Origin: Planctomycetaceae bacterium
GTDB lineage: Bacteria; Planctomycetota; Planctomycetia; Planctomycetales; Planctomycetaceae
DNA: 36,217 nucleotides
Direction of reading: 5' to 3'
Assembly (NCBI GenBank): GCA_028284145.1
Contig: JANQSH010000017.1
Location: 1-36,217, forward strand
The number at the start of each line of letters is the position of its first letter. Position 1 is the stretch's first letter. Of the stretch, positions 1-8,201 are shown one piece after another. A program made the translations under genes and the position numbers. The notes under the pieces are model-generated. The model made no database searches, had not been told where the DNA came from, and saw only the letters and a list, made by a program, of their open reading frames with translations.

Positions 1-1
1 C

Positions 2-760
2 GGAAACGCGAATGTTGTCGCCGTCGAGCCTTGTCCTTCGATCGAACCGGATGACGGAACCGGTCGCCCGCTCATTACCGGGACGTTCAAACATACGTCT
101 GCGACGGTGATTGACCTGCAGGTTCTGGGCGAGCCGGAGCCGATCGGGACGACCGCCAATCACCCCTTCTGGAGTGTCGATCGTAACCGGTATGTCGCCG
201 CCGGCGATTTGCGTCTGAGTGAACGGCTGCGGACCGTGGACGATGAGATCACATACGTGATCGGTGTCTCACCCCGTCCGGGCAGGCACGATGTGTACAA
301 CATCCAGGTCGACGGCCAGCACGTGTTCTACGTCGGCAACACCGGCGTGCTGGTGCATAATACGTGTGCCCCAAACAGGGGAGCGGGTCAGGGTCGGCGA
401 ATTATTCCTGACGCCCAGGTTGATCCAGCTGCAACCGTTCTCGGTAATAGGTTCGGCGGACAGGCTAGTGTCCGCCTCGAAGGATTCGGCAATCGAGAGT
501 TCGATTTCATTAGCGGGCGCTTTGTCGGCCAGACCTTTGGTGGCAAAAACATTGCGACCAACCTTAAGAACTTCTTGAGCAAGAGTCGACGGGCACAAAT
601 ACGCGAAACGATACGTGCTGCTCAGGAAACCGGTCGGCAGCCACTGTTCAACTTTGAAGGTGTGATGCCTCACGTAGACATCCTTGCTTTCATCAACCGA
701 AATGCGGCACGTGCTGGTGTGACGCCGAAGATTACCAATATCGTACCGGTGCCGCGATGA
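2..760 (+). CDS. 3' end of a polymorphic toxin: pretoxin Hint domain plus nuclease-like toxin
   Basis: The frame is open from the window edge, so this is the C-terminal part of a larger, probably secreted protein; a GTG at 107 lies inside the domain and is not a convincing start. The first ~120 codons match a pretoxin Hint domain (intein-like autoprotease): TANHPFWS resembles Hint block B and VGNTGVLVHNTC (cat at 356, tgt at 365) the block G His-Asn splice junction. Such domains release the C-terminal toxin by self-cleavage after the Asn. The remaining ~130 residues carry NREFDFISGRFVGQTF, then an Arg/Lys-rich helix and QETGRQPLFNFEG, a layout I associate with Tox-REase (restriction-endonuclease-fold) toxins; that family call is inference. 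The usual catalytic Lys after GQ is not obvious (GQTFGGK). The stop overlaps the next start (ATGA), typical of a toxin-immunity pair. Confidence 0.8.
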   Translation, partial: GNANVVAVEPCPSIEPDDGTGRPLITGTFKHTSATVIDLQVLGEPEPIGTTANHPFWSVDRNRYVAAGDLRLSERLRTVDDEITYVIGVSPRPGRHDVYNIQVDGQHVFYVGNTGVLVHNTCAPNRGAGQGRRIIPDAQVDPAATVLGNRFGGQASVRLEGFGNREFDFISGRFVGQTFGGKNIATNLKNFLSKSRRAQIRETIRAAQETGRQPLFNFEGVMPHVDILAFINRNAARAGVTPKITNIVPVPR

Positions 761-1128
761 ATACCATCAAGAAGTATGACGCCTACCTCACCTTTGAGGC
801 ATTAACGGCTGATCAGTCGCAAAAGGTTCAATCGCTTTTCGACACGCAAGACTTGTTAGTTACGCTCGATCCCGATGCGTTGGAATTTGAGTTCAACGGT
901 CGAGATTTAAGCGATTACGTTGTTCACGTATTCCAAGAAGTCGCAAAAGTCATCAAAGCGGCGGATGGCGAAATTCGCTGTGAAATGGATGACGACGATT
1001 GGCGTGATCCCAAGTACAAGTTTTTTACAATCCGCGATGGAGTGCTTTGGGAGCAAGCAGGCGAGCTTGTTCGTTGCGAACAGGTTCAACCATCAGAATG
1101 GGCACCGCCGACTGACGACGTTGTGTAA
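757..1128 (+). CDS. Candidate immunity protein for the upstream toxin
   Basis: A 123-residue, strongly acidic cytoplasmic protein with no signal peptide or membrane segment. It begins at an ATG overlapping the toxin stop codon (ATGA, 757-760), so translation is probably coupled. Acidic stretches (MDDDDWRD, DPDALEFEF) are what one expects of a protein that masks a basic nuclease. I do not recognise the family by sequence. The role as cognate immunity protein is inferred from size, charge, overlap and position immediately 3' of a Hint-released toxin domain, the standard arrangement in polymorphic toxin systems. The alternative is an unrelated small hypothetical protein. Confidence 0.75.
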   Translation: MNTIKKYDAYLTFEALTADQSQKVQSLFDTQDLLVTLDPDALEFEFNGRDLSDYVVHVFQEVAKVIKAADGEIRCEMDDDDWRDPKYKFFTIRDGVLWEQAGELVRCEQVQPSEWAPPTDDVV

Positions 1129-1195
1129 ATGAAATGCGTTCCAGTGGGCGGAACTTCCTGGAGTTGATTTTCAAGTAAAACCACCCCGTACCAGA

Positions 1196-1402
1196 ATGAT
1201 GCAAGCCACCCACACACTGCCTGCCGCGACTAATAAGACAGTGGAAAGTACATCGTCCCTTTTCAACTGGCGAAACATCCTCATCACCTTTGGCCTGCTG
1301 CTGACTGTTGTGTCGCTGAGCTACGGGATCTTCATGTCGAGAAGTCAACGGACGGTCAAAGTCGTGCCGATCCGTGATGTTCCAATCGCACAGGCACAGT
1401 AG
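1196..1402 (+). CDS. Small single-pass membrane protein (hypothetical)
   Basis: A 68-residue frame starting ATGATG with one clear hydrophobic segment (residues about 28-47, ILITFGLLLTVVSLSYGIF) followed by a short basic tail. The N-terminal ~25 residues are polar and Thr/Ser rich, and there is no cleavable signal peptide. No good Shine-Dalgarno sequence is visible, and it begins 67 bp after the candidate immunity gene. Its stop codon lies inside a short hairpin at 1397-1420. I do not recognise a family. It could be a real bitopic protein or a chance frame; the well-formed membrane segment favours the former, modestly. Confidence 0.4.
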   Translation: MMQATHTLPAATNKTVESTSSLFNWRNILITFGLLLTVVSLSYGIFMSRSQRTVKVVPIRDVPIAQAQ

Positions 1403-1423
1403 GCAGGGGCTTTCCTACTGTTT
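1397..1423 (+). terminator. Short hairpin at the end of the toxin-immunity cluster
   Basis: Perfect 7-bp inverted repeat CAGTAGG / CCTACTG (1397-1403 and 1414-1420) with a 10-nt loop, followed by TTTA. It overlaps the stop codon of the small membrane ORF. The stem is short and the T-run weak, so it is only a possible terminator. Confidence 0.3.
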
Positions 1424-1702
1424 ACCTGTGAGGGAAAGAATTGGACAGAATGACGGACAGCCTCTTTGCGTTATTAAGAAAACAGGGCAATGCGGTGTTT
1501 TTCTGAGCGATCACGGTGCGTGGCAACGCAACTAAGGGAACAGAACTTCCTGATGACTTCGTCATCCCGGCCTGGCAGACAAGCGGAGCTACACAGCGGT
1601 GTGAAATCCCACTATCGGATGACCCAGGCATGTACGCCTGAGTCAACCCTGAAAGAAAACGGGGTAACACCTGCAGAATTGTCCGCGCGGTGTTGCAGAA
1701 AG
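1424..1702. other. Convergent intergenic region without a gene
   Basis: Space between the rightward toxin cluster and the leftward anti-sigma-like gene. No supported coding sequence; it mostly holds the split copy of repeat family D described separately. A weak stem around 1643-1668 could be a terminator for the leftward gene but is not convincing. Confidence 0.5.
1514..1640 (+). repeat. Repeat family D, copy 1 (split by a ~64-bp insertion)
   Basis: Two core blocks match a contiguous element on the minus strand near 33.5 kb: TGCGTGGCAACGCAACTA and TATCGGATGACCCAGG. In the second copy the halves are adjacent; here about 64 bp lie between them, including the small palindrome ATGACttcGTCAT. The first block is itself partly palindromic (TGCGTggcaACGCA). 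Intergenic, non-coding. Confidence 0.65.
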
Positions 1703-3970
1703 TTATTGATCGTCATCATCCGGAAGTGTGGATGATTTGGCAGCAGGTTCGGCACGTTGCGACGAAGTGAGAATAAATATCACTCGGCGTTTTGTGGGTG
1801 CGGCGTTGTTTCGCGATTTCGGTGCTTGCCTCATGACTGGGTCATTGGCCTTACCCGCCTTCTGCTGTCCAGGACGAGGGGCGTTCGCAGGCTCGGTGGT
1901 ACGGTTTTCGTTGCTGTCGGAAATGTCATCGCCTCGTCGCATAAATTCGCGATGCGCCAGTTTCTCATTGGCAAGAGAAATGGTCTTGGAGTTACCCGTA
2001 TCTGTCGACTCGCCGGCTTCCCGTTTGTCAGCCAACTTGTGCCGGGACAATTGAACCTGTAAGCGGCGGGAGATTTCCTCCAACACATCCCATTCGGCAG
2101 AGGAGTAATCGTCCTCTGCCATTTTCACATCATGGTCAGGCTTGTCGTCAGCGGTTTTTGGCTGGCTCGGCGCAAGCGAGAAGACACGAGCCCGACCCCG
2201 TAACGTGTTTGCGGCAGGAGCCGTCTGCGTTACGCCTCTGGCTGGCCCGAATTTGTCAAACTGGTTTTTCGCCGCCTTAAAGTCTTCAACATCTGTCTTG
2301 GTGATGTTGTTGTTGGAAGCTGGTAGATTGGCCCCGCCACCAAATCCACCACCATTTCCAGAAAACAAACGACCGCCAGATTTTTCTGGTTCCATTTGTC
2401 GACCATCTTTGGTGGGAGCCGCTGGTGGAATGGCATTGTTGCTCACAGTCGATTTGAAGTTGCTCGCTTTTGGCCTGGTGTCGAGCTTGTCTTTTCGTCT
2501 GACGGGTCCAGCCACCATATTCGGATCGGTAGTTGCTTCGTCCGGTTGGGAAGCGTTCTCCGATTTCGCTCCGCTGGAATTCGATTCGATGTCCCATGTC
2601 GTCGACGATTTTTCGGTATCATCCGCCGCAAGGCCTGCTCTTTCAATCGAAGTCACATTCCCTGCTTCCTCTTCTCGCAACTCCTTCAATTCATCAATGG
2701 AGCTCTCATCCATTTCAGTCATCTCAACCGGATCATCCAGAACGACCGATGTCATTTGCGGGTGTGCTTTTAGTCGCTCAAGGATTTGCATGTATCGTCC
2801 TTCGGATGTCTCGACCAGAACAGCCAGCCCGTCGTTTACGCGTTCTGATTGAAGTGTTGATTGTCCTGTTGCGTCAGCCAGCGGCTTCGAGTTGTCAGAT
2901 GTCTCTGCATATCGCAGAGCCTGCAAACCGCTGGTCTGGACATCAATTTGATGTGCGGCCAACAACTCCTGCAGATGCTGCAAACCAGATGATGTATTTC
3001 GCACTTCAATTCGCACAACATCGAGAGTCTGTCGTCCAGTTGCCAATTGTTGTTGACCGGTTTCGCGCCGTTTTTTCTCGATGAATCTTTCCGATTCCGA
3101 AATGCCTTCGGGCGCCTTCATCGTTACCGTTTTGTCCTGTGGTCCGGTCTGGTTTGTGTTGGGCAACACAAGAGCGGGCGAATTCTCCGACTGCGGTTCA
3201 GAAAATTTTGAGATGACCGGCTGATTCTTCTCTTCCTGCTCTTGTTTTTCTCCTGCTGCGCCGCGTGGAATACCTGCCTGGCTTTGCATGCTCTTTGGCA
3301 TATCCTCCAACGATTCCAACGCCGATGGTCGCGGCTGTTCGGCAACCGTTGTGCCGTTGGGATGGTCATCGGCAAAGGAGTTGTCAGCAAGTTGGTGATT
3401 GTGTTCGGAGCTCTGATCACCACTTTTTCCAAGTCTTCCGTTTGTTTCCACTTCTCCCGGTGTTTCATTCCTGACACCACTCCTTTGGACGATTGTCTCA
3501 CCGTTGGTGCGCCGGTTGTTTTCGTCAATATCAGCGAATTGATTCTCGTCGGGCGATCCCGGAGGATTCGAAGCCGCGTTGTTGGGGACATCATCCGGCA
3601 TCATGAAACTGACCGCTACCAGCAATGCCGCGACCGAAGTGATGGCAACTGTACCAATCTGAAGGCCAACCCAGCGTCGTTGATAACGCATTGGCGGTGA
3701 CGCAAGGCGTTGTCCGTTCTCGGATACTTGAGCCGTTCCTGAAAGTAACGTGTCCCTTTCCGCCACGCGCATGACACGAGAGGGGAATTCTGGCGGTGGT
3801 TCAACAGGAGGAAGATCCCGAATCGCATTGATCGTTTGTTTCAGTTCGTCAAACTCACGTTGCGACTCGCCACATTCCGCCACAGCGCGCAACACTTCCG
3901 CTTCCTCTTCGGCGGTCAACTCACCATCGAGGCAGGCAGAGAGCTTTTCACTGGGAATACGATTCGTCAT
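1703..3970 (-). CDS. Orphan anti-sigma-factor-like membrane protein with long disordered region
   Basis: A 755-residue protein. Residues 1-55 (LSACLDGELTAEEEAEV and the helices after it) match the N-terminal fold of planctomycete anti-sigma factors, but the HxxxCxxC zinc motif of zf-HC2/ZAS domains is absent. One membrane segment follows at about 101-124 (VGLQIGTVAITSVAALLVAV), so the N-terminus should be cytoplasmic and the rest periplasmic. Most of the remainder is low-complexity Asn/Ser/Glu/Gln-rich sequence. An alpha/beta-looking island at about 318-418 contains VVRIEVRNTSSGLQHLQELL and AVLVETSEGRYMQILERL. Family knowledge says such proteins sequester an ECF sigma factor, but none lies upstream (4.0-4.6 kb is non-coding) or elsewhere in the window, so the partner is unknown. 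Start ATG at 3970 with a purine-rich AAAGAGA ahead. Confidence 0.75.
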   Translation of the reverse strand: MTNRIPSEKLSACLDGELTAEEEAEVLRAVAECGESQREFDELKQTINAIRDLPPVEPPPEFPSRVMRVAERDTLLSGTAQVSENGQRLASPPMRYQRRWVGLQIGTVAITSVAALLVAVSFMMPDDVPNNAASNPPGSPDENQFADIDENNRRTNGETIVQRSGVRNETPGEVETNGRLGKSGDQSSEHNHQLADNSFADDHPNGTTVAEQPRPSALESLEDMPKSMQSQAGIPRGAAGEKQEQEEKNQPVISKFSEPQSENSPALVLPNTNQTGPQDKTVTMKAPEGISESERFIEKKRRETGQQQLATGRQTLDVVRIEVRNTSSGLQHLQELLAAHQIDVQTSGLQALRYAETSDNSKPLADATGQSTLQSERVNDGLAVLVETSEGRYMQILERLKAHPQMTSVVLDDPVEMTEMDESSIDELKELREEEAGNVTSIERAGLAADDTEKSSTTWDIESNSSGAKSENASQPDEATTDPNMVAGPVRRKDKLDTRPKASNFKSTVSNNAIPPAAPTKDGRQMEPEKSGGRLFSGNGGGFGGGANLPASNNNITKTDVEDFKAAKNQFDKFGPARGVTQTAPAANTLRGRARVFSLAPSQPKTADDKPDHDVKMAEDDYSSAEWDVLEEISRRLQVQLSRHKLADKREAGESTDTGNSKTISLANEKLAHREFMRRGDDISDSNENRTTEPANAPRPGQQKAGKANDPVMRQAPKSRNNAAPTKRRVIFILTSSQRAEPAAKSSTLPDDDDQ

Positions 3971-4583
3971 GACACTTTGATCTCTTTCATCAATCCACGA
4001 CCGGTATCTTAGTCCGGCACATCAGCACTTGCGAGTATACGCTTGCGAGGACTTGGATGCATGAATGTTCGCCGAACCCGATTCGTTCGATTTAAGAGAC
4101 GCACTATTCGCAGGAAAGTTCCCACCTTGTCAAGATTGCGTTAAATGAGAAGCAGTGCGAGTTGTCAACTCGTTTAGGTGTAATGGTTTGCAGGCCCGAA
4201 TGGAGGGTCTTCGGTCGGCCGGCAATGGAGGGAAAAACCATAATTGAACCTTTCACAGTGCTCTTCCGATTGTGAGGAAGAATGGTGTTTTTAGAGAGGA
4301 AATTGGCTATGGATTTTATTGGATCAGCATGAATGCATGATGAACCTCATACTTACCCAGCCTGCCGGACATCATGAATTTCCCAAATTCCCCAATTTTT
4401 CAGATTTAGTGTCTTCACACCGAGGTGGTTAGCGGTTATTTTGGCAGATTGTGTGGCGAAATTATCACTGGAATCGTCAAAGTTGTTGTATTCCACGTAT
4501 TTTGCCGTTGGCCAACGCAAGCGTAAACCATCAGTGGTTGGGTTCGTGATTTGCAACAGGGTAAGGGTTAAAGGAGAGAGAGA
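3971..4583. promoter_or_regulatory. Divergent intergenic region (613 bp) with a palindromic operator-like site
   Basis: Lies between the leftward anti-sigma-like gene and the rightward YTV gene, so it should hold promoters for both. The clearest structure is the perfect palindrome CGAGTTGtCAACTCG at 4157-4171, of operator size. A weaker stem CTTCC/GGAAG occurs near 4264-4281. The sequence is AT-richer than its surroundings. A 79-codon minus-strand frame (4353-4592) has no family resemblance and is not called. No consensus sigma-70 boxes could be assigned. Confidence 0.4.
4573..4583 (+). promoter_or_regulatory. Strong ribosome binding site of the YTV gene
   Basis: AAAGGAGAGAG immediately upstream of ATG 4584, one of the strongest Shine-Dalgarno matches in the window. 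It fixes the start and suggests high expression. Confidence 0.7.
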
Positions 4584-6245
4584 ATGATTCAACGGTTTTT
4601 GATGTCCATGATGGCGGTCGGTTTGCTGACTGCTGTCGCGCAGGCTTGTGACGATTGTTCGTCCAAGTGCAACACGGCCTGCGCTTCAAGTTGTGCAACA
4701 TCTTGCGCAACAGGTTGTGCCACTGGTTGTGGTTCAGCCACTGTTTGTGGCTCGGCTACCTCATGTGCGCCGGTTGAAGTTACAGTGATGGTGCCGGAAT
4801 ACGTCACCGAAAAACGCATGGTCACCGTGACCGAGTACCAGCCGGAAGAACGCGAACGAACCGTGACTTACTACGAACGCGTTCCGAAGACTGAAACCCG
4901 CACCGCGACACACACCGTTTACAAAAACGAAACGCGGTCGAAGGATGTGAACTACACGGTTCGCAAACCGGTCTGGACGGAAGAGGAACAGACCTACACG
5001 GTCAAAGTTCCCGTCACGGAAACCAAAACTGGTACCCGCACGGTCAAGAAGCAAGTGTGGTCGGATGTCGAACAAACTTACACGGTTAATGTTCCTCACA
5101 CCGAAACCCGCACCGGCACCAGGACTGTCCGTAAGCCAGTCTGGACGGAAGAAGAACAAACTTACACGGTCAAAGTTCCTGTTACCGAAACCAAAACCGG
5201 CACCAGGACTGTCCGTAAGCCAGTCTGGACCGAAGAAGAGCAGACTTACACAGTCAAAGTTCCTGTCACCGAAACCAAAACCGGCACCAGGACTGTCCGC
5301 AAGCCAGTCTGGACCGAAGAAGAGCAGACTTACACAGTCAAAGTTCCTGTCACCGAAACCAAAACCGGCACCAGGACTGTTTGGGAATGTGTACCTGTGA
5401 CCGCAACCCGTACCGTCACCGTTTGTGAAGGTCACTGGGAAGAACGCGCCGTTGGTTGTGCCTCTTCTCCTTGTGGTGCATCTGCCTGTGGTTCATCCTG
5501 TGGCAGCAGTTGCGGTTCCAGCTGTGGAAGCTCTTGTGGCAGCCCCTGTGGTTCTTCCTGTGGCAGTGCCCCGGCATGTGCACAGGTTTGCCGCGTTTGG
5601 GTTCCCAATGTCGTCCAGAAAGAAGTTGAGTACACGACCTACCAGCGTCAGCCGAAGGAAGTCGAATACACTTACAACGTGACGACTTACCAGCCGGAAG
5701 AACGGACCCGCACCGTCAAAAAGTGCAGCTATGTCGACGAAGAAGTCGAATACGAGTACCAGGTCACGACATGTGTCGACGAAGAACGGACCCGCACCGT
5801 CAAGAGGTGTGACTGGGTCGACGAAGAAGTCGAGTACACCTACGATGTTGTTGTCTGCAAACAGGAAGAACGGACCCGCACCGTCAAGAAGTGTGACTGG
5901 GTCGACGAAGAAGTCGAATACGAGTACCAGGTCACGACATGTGTCGACGAAGAACGGACCCGCACCGTCAAAAAGTGCAGCTATGTCGACGAAGAACACA
6001 CGAAGACCGTCAACTATACGGTCTGTGTTCCTGAAGAAGTGACGAAAGAGTACGAAGTTACCACGTACGAATGCGTTGCCAAAGAACGTACCGAAACGTA
6101 CACGGTAAACGTGCCTGTTCAGGTCGAAAAAGAAGTCGAAGTGCAGGTCTGCCGCATGGTTCCCAAAACTGTGACGCGTCAGCAATGCTCCTCGGGCTGT
6201 GGTTCGACTTGTGGCTCCAGCTGTGGTTCCAGTTGCTGCCGTTAG
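4584..6245 (+). CDS. Cysteine-rich YTV-domain cell-surface protein
   Basis: A 553-residue secreted protein with a signal peptide (residues 1-21, ending AVAQA before Cys). Three Cys-rich blocks (about 22-62, 290-332 and the C-terminus, with CGSSCGSSCGSS patterns) flank two arrays of 28-residue repeats. The first array has five units of the VRKPVWTEEEQTYTVKVPV type (residues about 126-265). The second has three-plus units of the EERTRTVKKCSYVDEEVEY type, with two Cys per unit. The YTV motifs place it in the Pfam YTV family, known from planctomycetes and associated with their proteinaceous, disulfide-linked wall or surface layer; a structural role cross-linked through cysteines is inferred. Units 3-5 of array one are almost identical in DNA, implying recent duplication. 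A strong RBS and a strong terminator make it a stand-alone, probably abundant product. Confidence 0.9.
   Translation: MIQRFLMSMMAVGLLTAVAQACDDCSSKCNTACASSCATSCATGCATGCGSATVCGSATSCAPVEVTVMVPEYVTEKRMVTVTEYQPEERERTVTYYERVPKTETRTATHTVYKNETRSKDVNYTVRKPVWTEEEQTYTVKVPVTETKTGTRTVKKQVWSDVEQTYTVNVPHTETRTGTRTVRKPVWTEEEQTYTVKVPVTETKTGTRTVRKPVWTEEEQTYTVKVPVTETKTGTRTVRKPVWTEEEQTYTVKVPVTETKTGTRTVWECVPVTATRTVTVCEGHWEERAVGCASSPCGASACGSSCGSSCGSSCGSSCGSPCGSSCGSAPACAQVCRVWVPNVVQKEVEYTTYQRQPKEVEYTYNVTTYQPEERTRTVKKCSYVDEEVEYEYQVTTCVDEERTRTVKRCDWVDEEVEYTYDVVVCKQEERTRTVKKCDWVDEEVEYEYQVTTCVDEERTRTVKKCSYVDEEHTKTVNYTVCVPEEVTKEYEVTTYECVAKERTETYTVNVPVQVEKEVEVQVCRMVPKTVTRQQCSSGCGSTCGSSCGSSCCR
4959..5378 (+). repeat. 84-bp in-gene tandem repeat, array 1 (five units)
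   Basis: Five 84-bp units inside the YTV gene; the marker GGCACC/GGTACC recurs at 5031, 5115, 5199, 5283 and 5367, exactly 84 bp apart. Units starting at 5127, 5211 and 5295 differ at only a few bases (for example CCGTAAGCC against CCGCAAGCC), whereas units 1 and 2 have diverged. Confidence 0.9.
5697..5993 (+). repeat. 84-bp in-gene tandem repeat, array 2
   Basis: GAAGAACGGACCCGCACCGT recurs at 5697, 5781, 5865 and 5949 (84-bp spacing). Units 1 and 3 are nearly identical over their whole length and are separated by a diverged unit 2, an A-B-A pattern that suggests duplication of a two-unit block or gene conversion. Confidence 0.9.
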
Positions 6246-6293
6246 AGTAATTTCCGGGGAACATTTGCTGTTCCCTCAGAATGACATGAAATG

Positions 6294-6332
6294 AAAAGTG
6301 CCTCGGAGATTTGTTTCTCCGGGGCACTTTTT
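6294..6332 (+). terminator. Strong Rho-independent terminator after the YTV gene
   Basis: AAAAGTGCCTCGGAGA pairs with TCTCCGGGGCACTTTT (6294-6309 and 6316-6331): 16 bp including one G-U pair, with a 6-nt loop and flanking A and T tracts. The A/T tracts make it potentially active in both directions. It lies between the YTV stop and the kinase start, so the upstream GTG at 6298 inside it should not be used as the kinase start. Confidence 0.9.
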
Positions 6333-6405
6333 CGTAGTAAGTCCGACGGACGTTCAAATAGCACGGGCCTACTTTCTGCGATCCGAATCCGCTATAGAAC
6401 AGGAC

Positions 6406-8109
6406 ATGTCTCATACTGATGAATCAATCTCCGACACCGACGAACGGCTGGCCGAGATCCTCAATCGACTGATTCAGGATTCCCAATCGGGCGACCTGCC
6501 CGATCTCGAAGCGGTTGTGCGATCCCATCCCGATCTGGCTGAGGAGATTCGCGAGTTGTGGGCAACCGCGATGATCGCCGAAGATTTTGCCGGTGGTTCT
6601 GATGACGACTCGTTGTCTGGTGAACGGACAGCGGAAGCGGCATCGACCATTCCACGTATATTTGGCGACTACGAAATCCTCGATGAAATCGGTCGCGGAG
6701 GGATGGGGATTGTCTTCAAAGCGAAACAGAAAAGCCTGAACCGTATTGTCGCCTTAAAAATGCTGGTGCGGGGCGAGTTCGCCAGCGAAGCTGATCTCGC
6801 CCGTTTTCAAGCCGAAGCCGAAGCGGCGGGACGCCTCGATCATCCACACATCGTGCCAGTCTACGAAGTCGGCGAACATCAGGGGCAACCGTACTTCAGC
6901 ATGAAGTATGTCGAGGGGACGAACCTGGCTCGTCGACTGGTCGAAGGGCCACTCCCTGCGCGCGAGGCAGCCCTTATTCTGGCACCAGTTTGTCGTGCGA
7001 TTGAAGAAGCTCATCGTCACAATTTGCTGCATCGTGATTTGAAACCGTCCAACATTTTGATCGATCGCCAGGGTCGGCCCTATGTGACCGATTTCGGACT
7101 GGCCAAACGACTGCATCCTGATCTCAATCCGGCGAGTGATGAGGGAGATCCAACTGCTGTAAACGCCATCACGGAATCAGGCGATATTCTCGGCACTCCC
7201 GGTTATATGGCACCTGAACAGGCCGCCGGACACCGAGGTGTTGTCGGGTCCGCCGCTGACATTTATGGTCTGGGTGCAATACTCTACGCCATGCTCACTG
7301 GCCGAGCTCCGTTTCAGGGAGCGTCCCCGGTAGAAACCGTGTTGATGGTGCTGGAACAAGACCCGTTACCGCCCCGCGTATTGAACAGCCATGCCGACGT
7401 CGATCTTGAAATGGTCACCCTCAAATGCCTGCAGAAGCCATTTGACTTGCGGTATATCGATGCCGGTTCACTCGCCCGCGACCTGGAAGCATTTTTATCG
7501 AGTGAACCGATTTCAGCGCGGTCATCGCGGTTTCGTCAGGTGGTCAGCCGCTACTTTCGAGAAACGCATCATGCCGGTGTGTTGGAGAACTGGGGCCTGC
7601 TCTGGATGTGGCACAGCCTTGTTTTGCTGGTGCTGTGCATCATCACGAACAGCTTTCAATGGATTGGCTGGACGTCGCGCTGGCCTTATCTGCTGTTGTG
7701 GAGTAGTGGGTTGACAGTCTGGGCAGGATTTTTCTGGAATTTCCGCAGACGTTCCGGACCGATCACGTTTGTGGAGCGACAAATTGCCCATGTCTGGGCT
7801 GGAAGCGTTGTGGGTAGTACGCTGTTGTATGCGATCGAGGGACTGCTTGGCCTGGGCGTACTCGAACTGTCGCCCGTGCTGGGGGTCATCAGCGGGATGG
7901 TCTTTCTCGCCAAAGCCGGCATTCTCAATGGCCGGTTCTATATTCAGGCGATCGTGCTGTTCACGACATCGCTTGTGATGGCGGCATTGCAGGTGACTGA
8001 CGGACCGCCATTGGGCGTTACGCTGTTTGGTGTGGTATCCGCCGCCTGTTTTTTCATTCCCGGCTGGAAGTACCACCGGCAGCGTCTGCTTGCTGATCGC
8101 GCGGAGTGA
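6406..8109 (+). CDS. Membrane-anchored serine/threonine protein kinase (Hanks type)
   Basis: A 567-residue protein. An acidic N-terminus with a planctomycete-typical helical segment (about 12-60, RLAEILNRLIQD...HPDLAEEIRELW) precedes the kinase domain (about 86-365). The glycine loop is IGRGGMG (96-101), the ATP lysine is K118 in VALKML, the catalytic loop HRDLKPSN (209-216), DFG is at 229-231 and GTPGYMAPEQ at 263-272, so all key residues are present and the enzyme should be active. Residues about 400-560 form five or six hydrophobic segments, a multi-pass C-terminal anchor rather than the usual single helix with a sensor domain. ATG 6406 was chosen over the longer frame, which begins inside the terminator. 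The substrate is unknown and no sigma or phosphatase partner is adjacent. Confidence 0.92.
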   Translation: MSHTDESISDTDERLAEILNRLIQDSQSGDLPDLEAVVRSHPDLAEEIRELWATAMIAEDFAGGSDDDSLSGERTAEAASTIPRIFGDYEILDEIGRGGMGIVFKAKQKSLNRIVALKMLVRGEFASEADLARFQAEAEAAGRLDHPHIVPVYEVGEHQGQPYFSMKYVEGTNLARRLVEGPLPAREAALILAPVCRAIEEAHRHNLLHRDLKPSNILIDRQGRPYVTDFGLAKRLHPDLNPASDEGDPTAVNAITESGDILGTPGYMAPEQAAGHRGVVGSAADIYGLGAILYAMLTGRAPFQGASPVETVLMVLEQDPLPPRVLNSHADVDLEMVTLKCLQKPFDLRYIDAGSLARDLEAFLSSEPISARSSRFRQVVSRYFRETHHAGVLENWGLLWMWHSLVLLVLCIITNSFQWIGWTSRWPYLLLWSSGLTVWAGFFWNFRRRSGPITFVERQIAHVWAGSVVGSTLLYAIEGLLGLGVLELSPVLGVISGMVFLAKAGILNGRFYIQAIVLFTTSLVMAALQVTDGPPLGVTLFGVVSAACFFIPGWKYHRQRLLADRAE

Positions 8110-8201
8110 GCGTGAAGTCATGTTGCAATCATCGGACAGTCCTACGGCGCCAGATGGACTTGAAAACAGTCCGTTGGCTTGTTTCTGCCAACAACGATGA
8201 T

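Noticed and set aside
4353..4592. 79-codon minus-strand ORF upstream of the YTV gene
   Set aside because: Begins inside the YTV start region, has no RBS or family resemblance, and lies in an AT-rich promoter region.
4761..5435. Long Phe/Gly-rich minus-strand frame opposite the YTV gene
   Set aside because: Antisense shadow of the repeat arrays; its periodicity comes only from the 84-bp repeats.
5493..6185. Second long minus-strand frame opposite the YTV gene
   Set aside because: Same reason: low-complexity shadow of repeats with no RBS or domain.
6298..6405. N-terminal extension of the kinase from GTG 6298
   Set aside because: The extension starts inside the YTV terminator hairpin; the typical planctomycete kinase N-terminus begins at ATG 6406.
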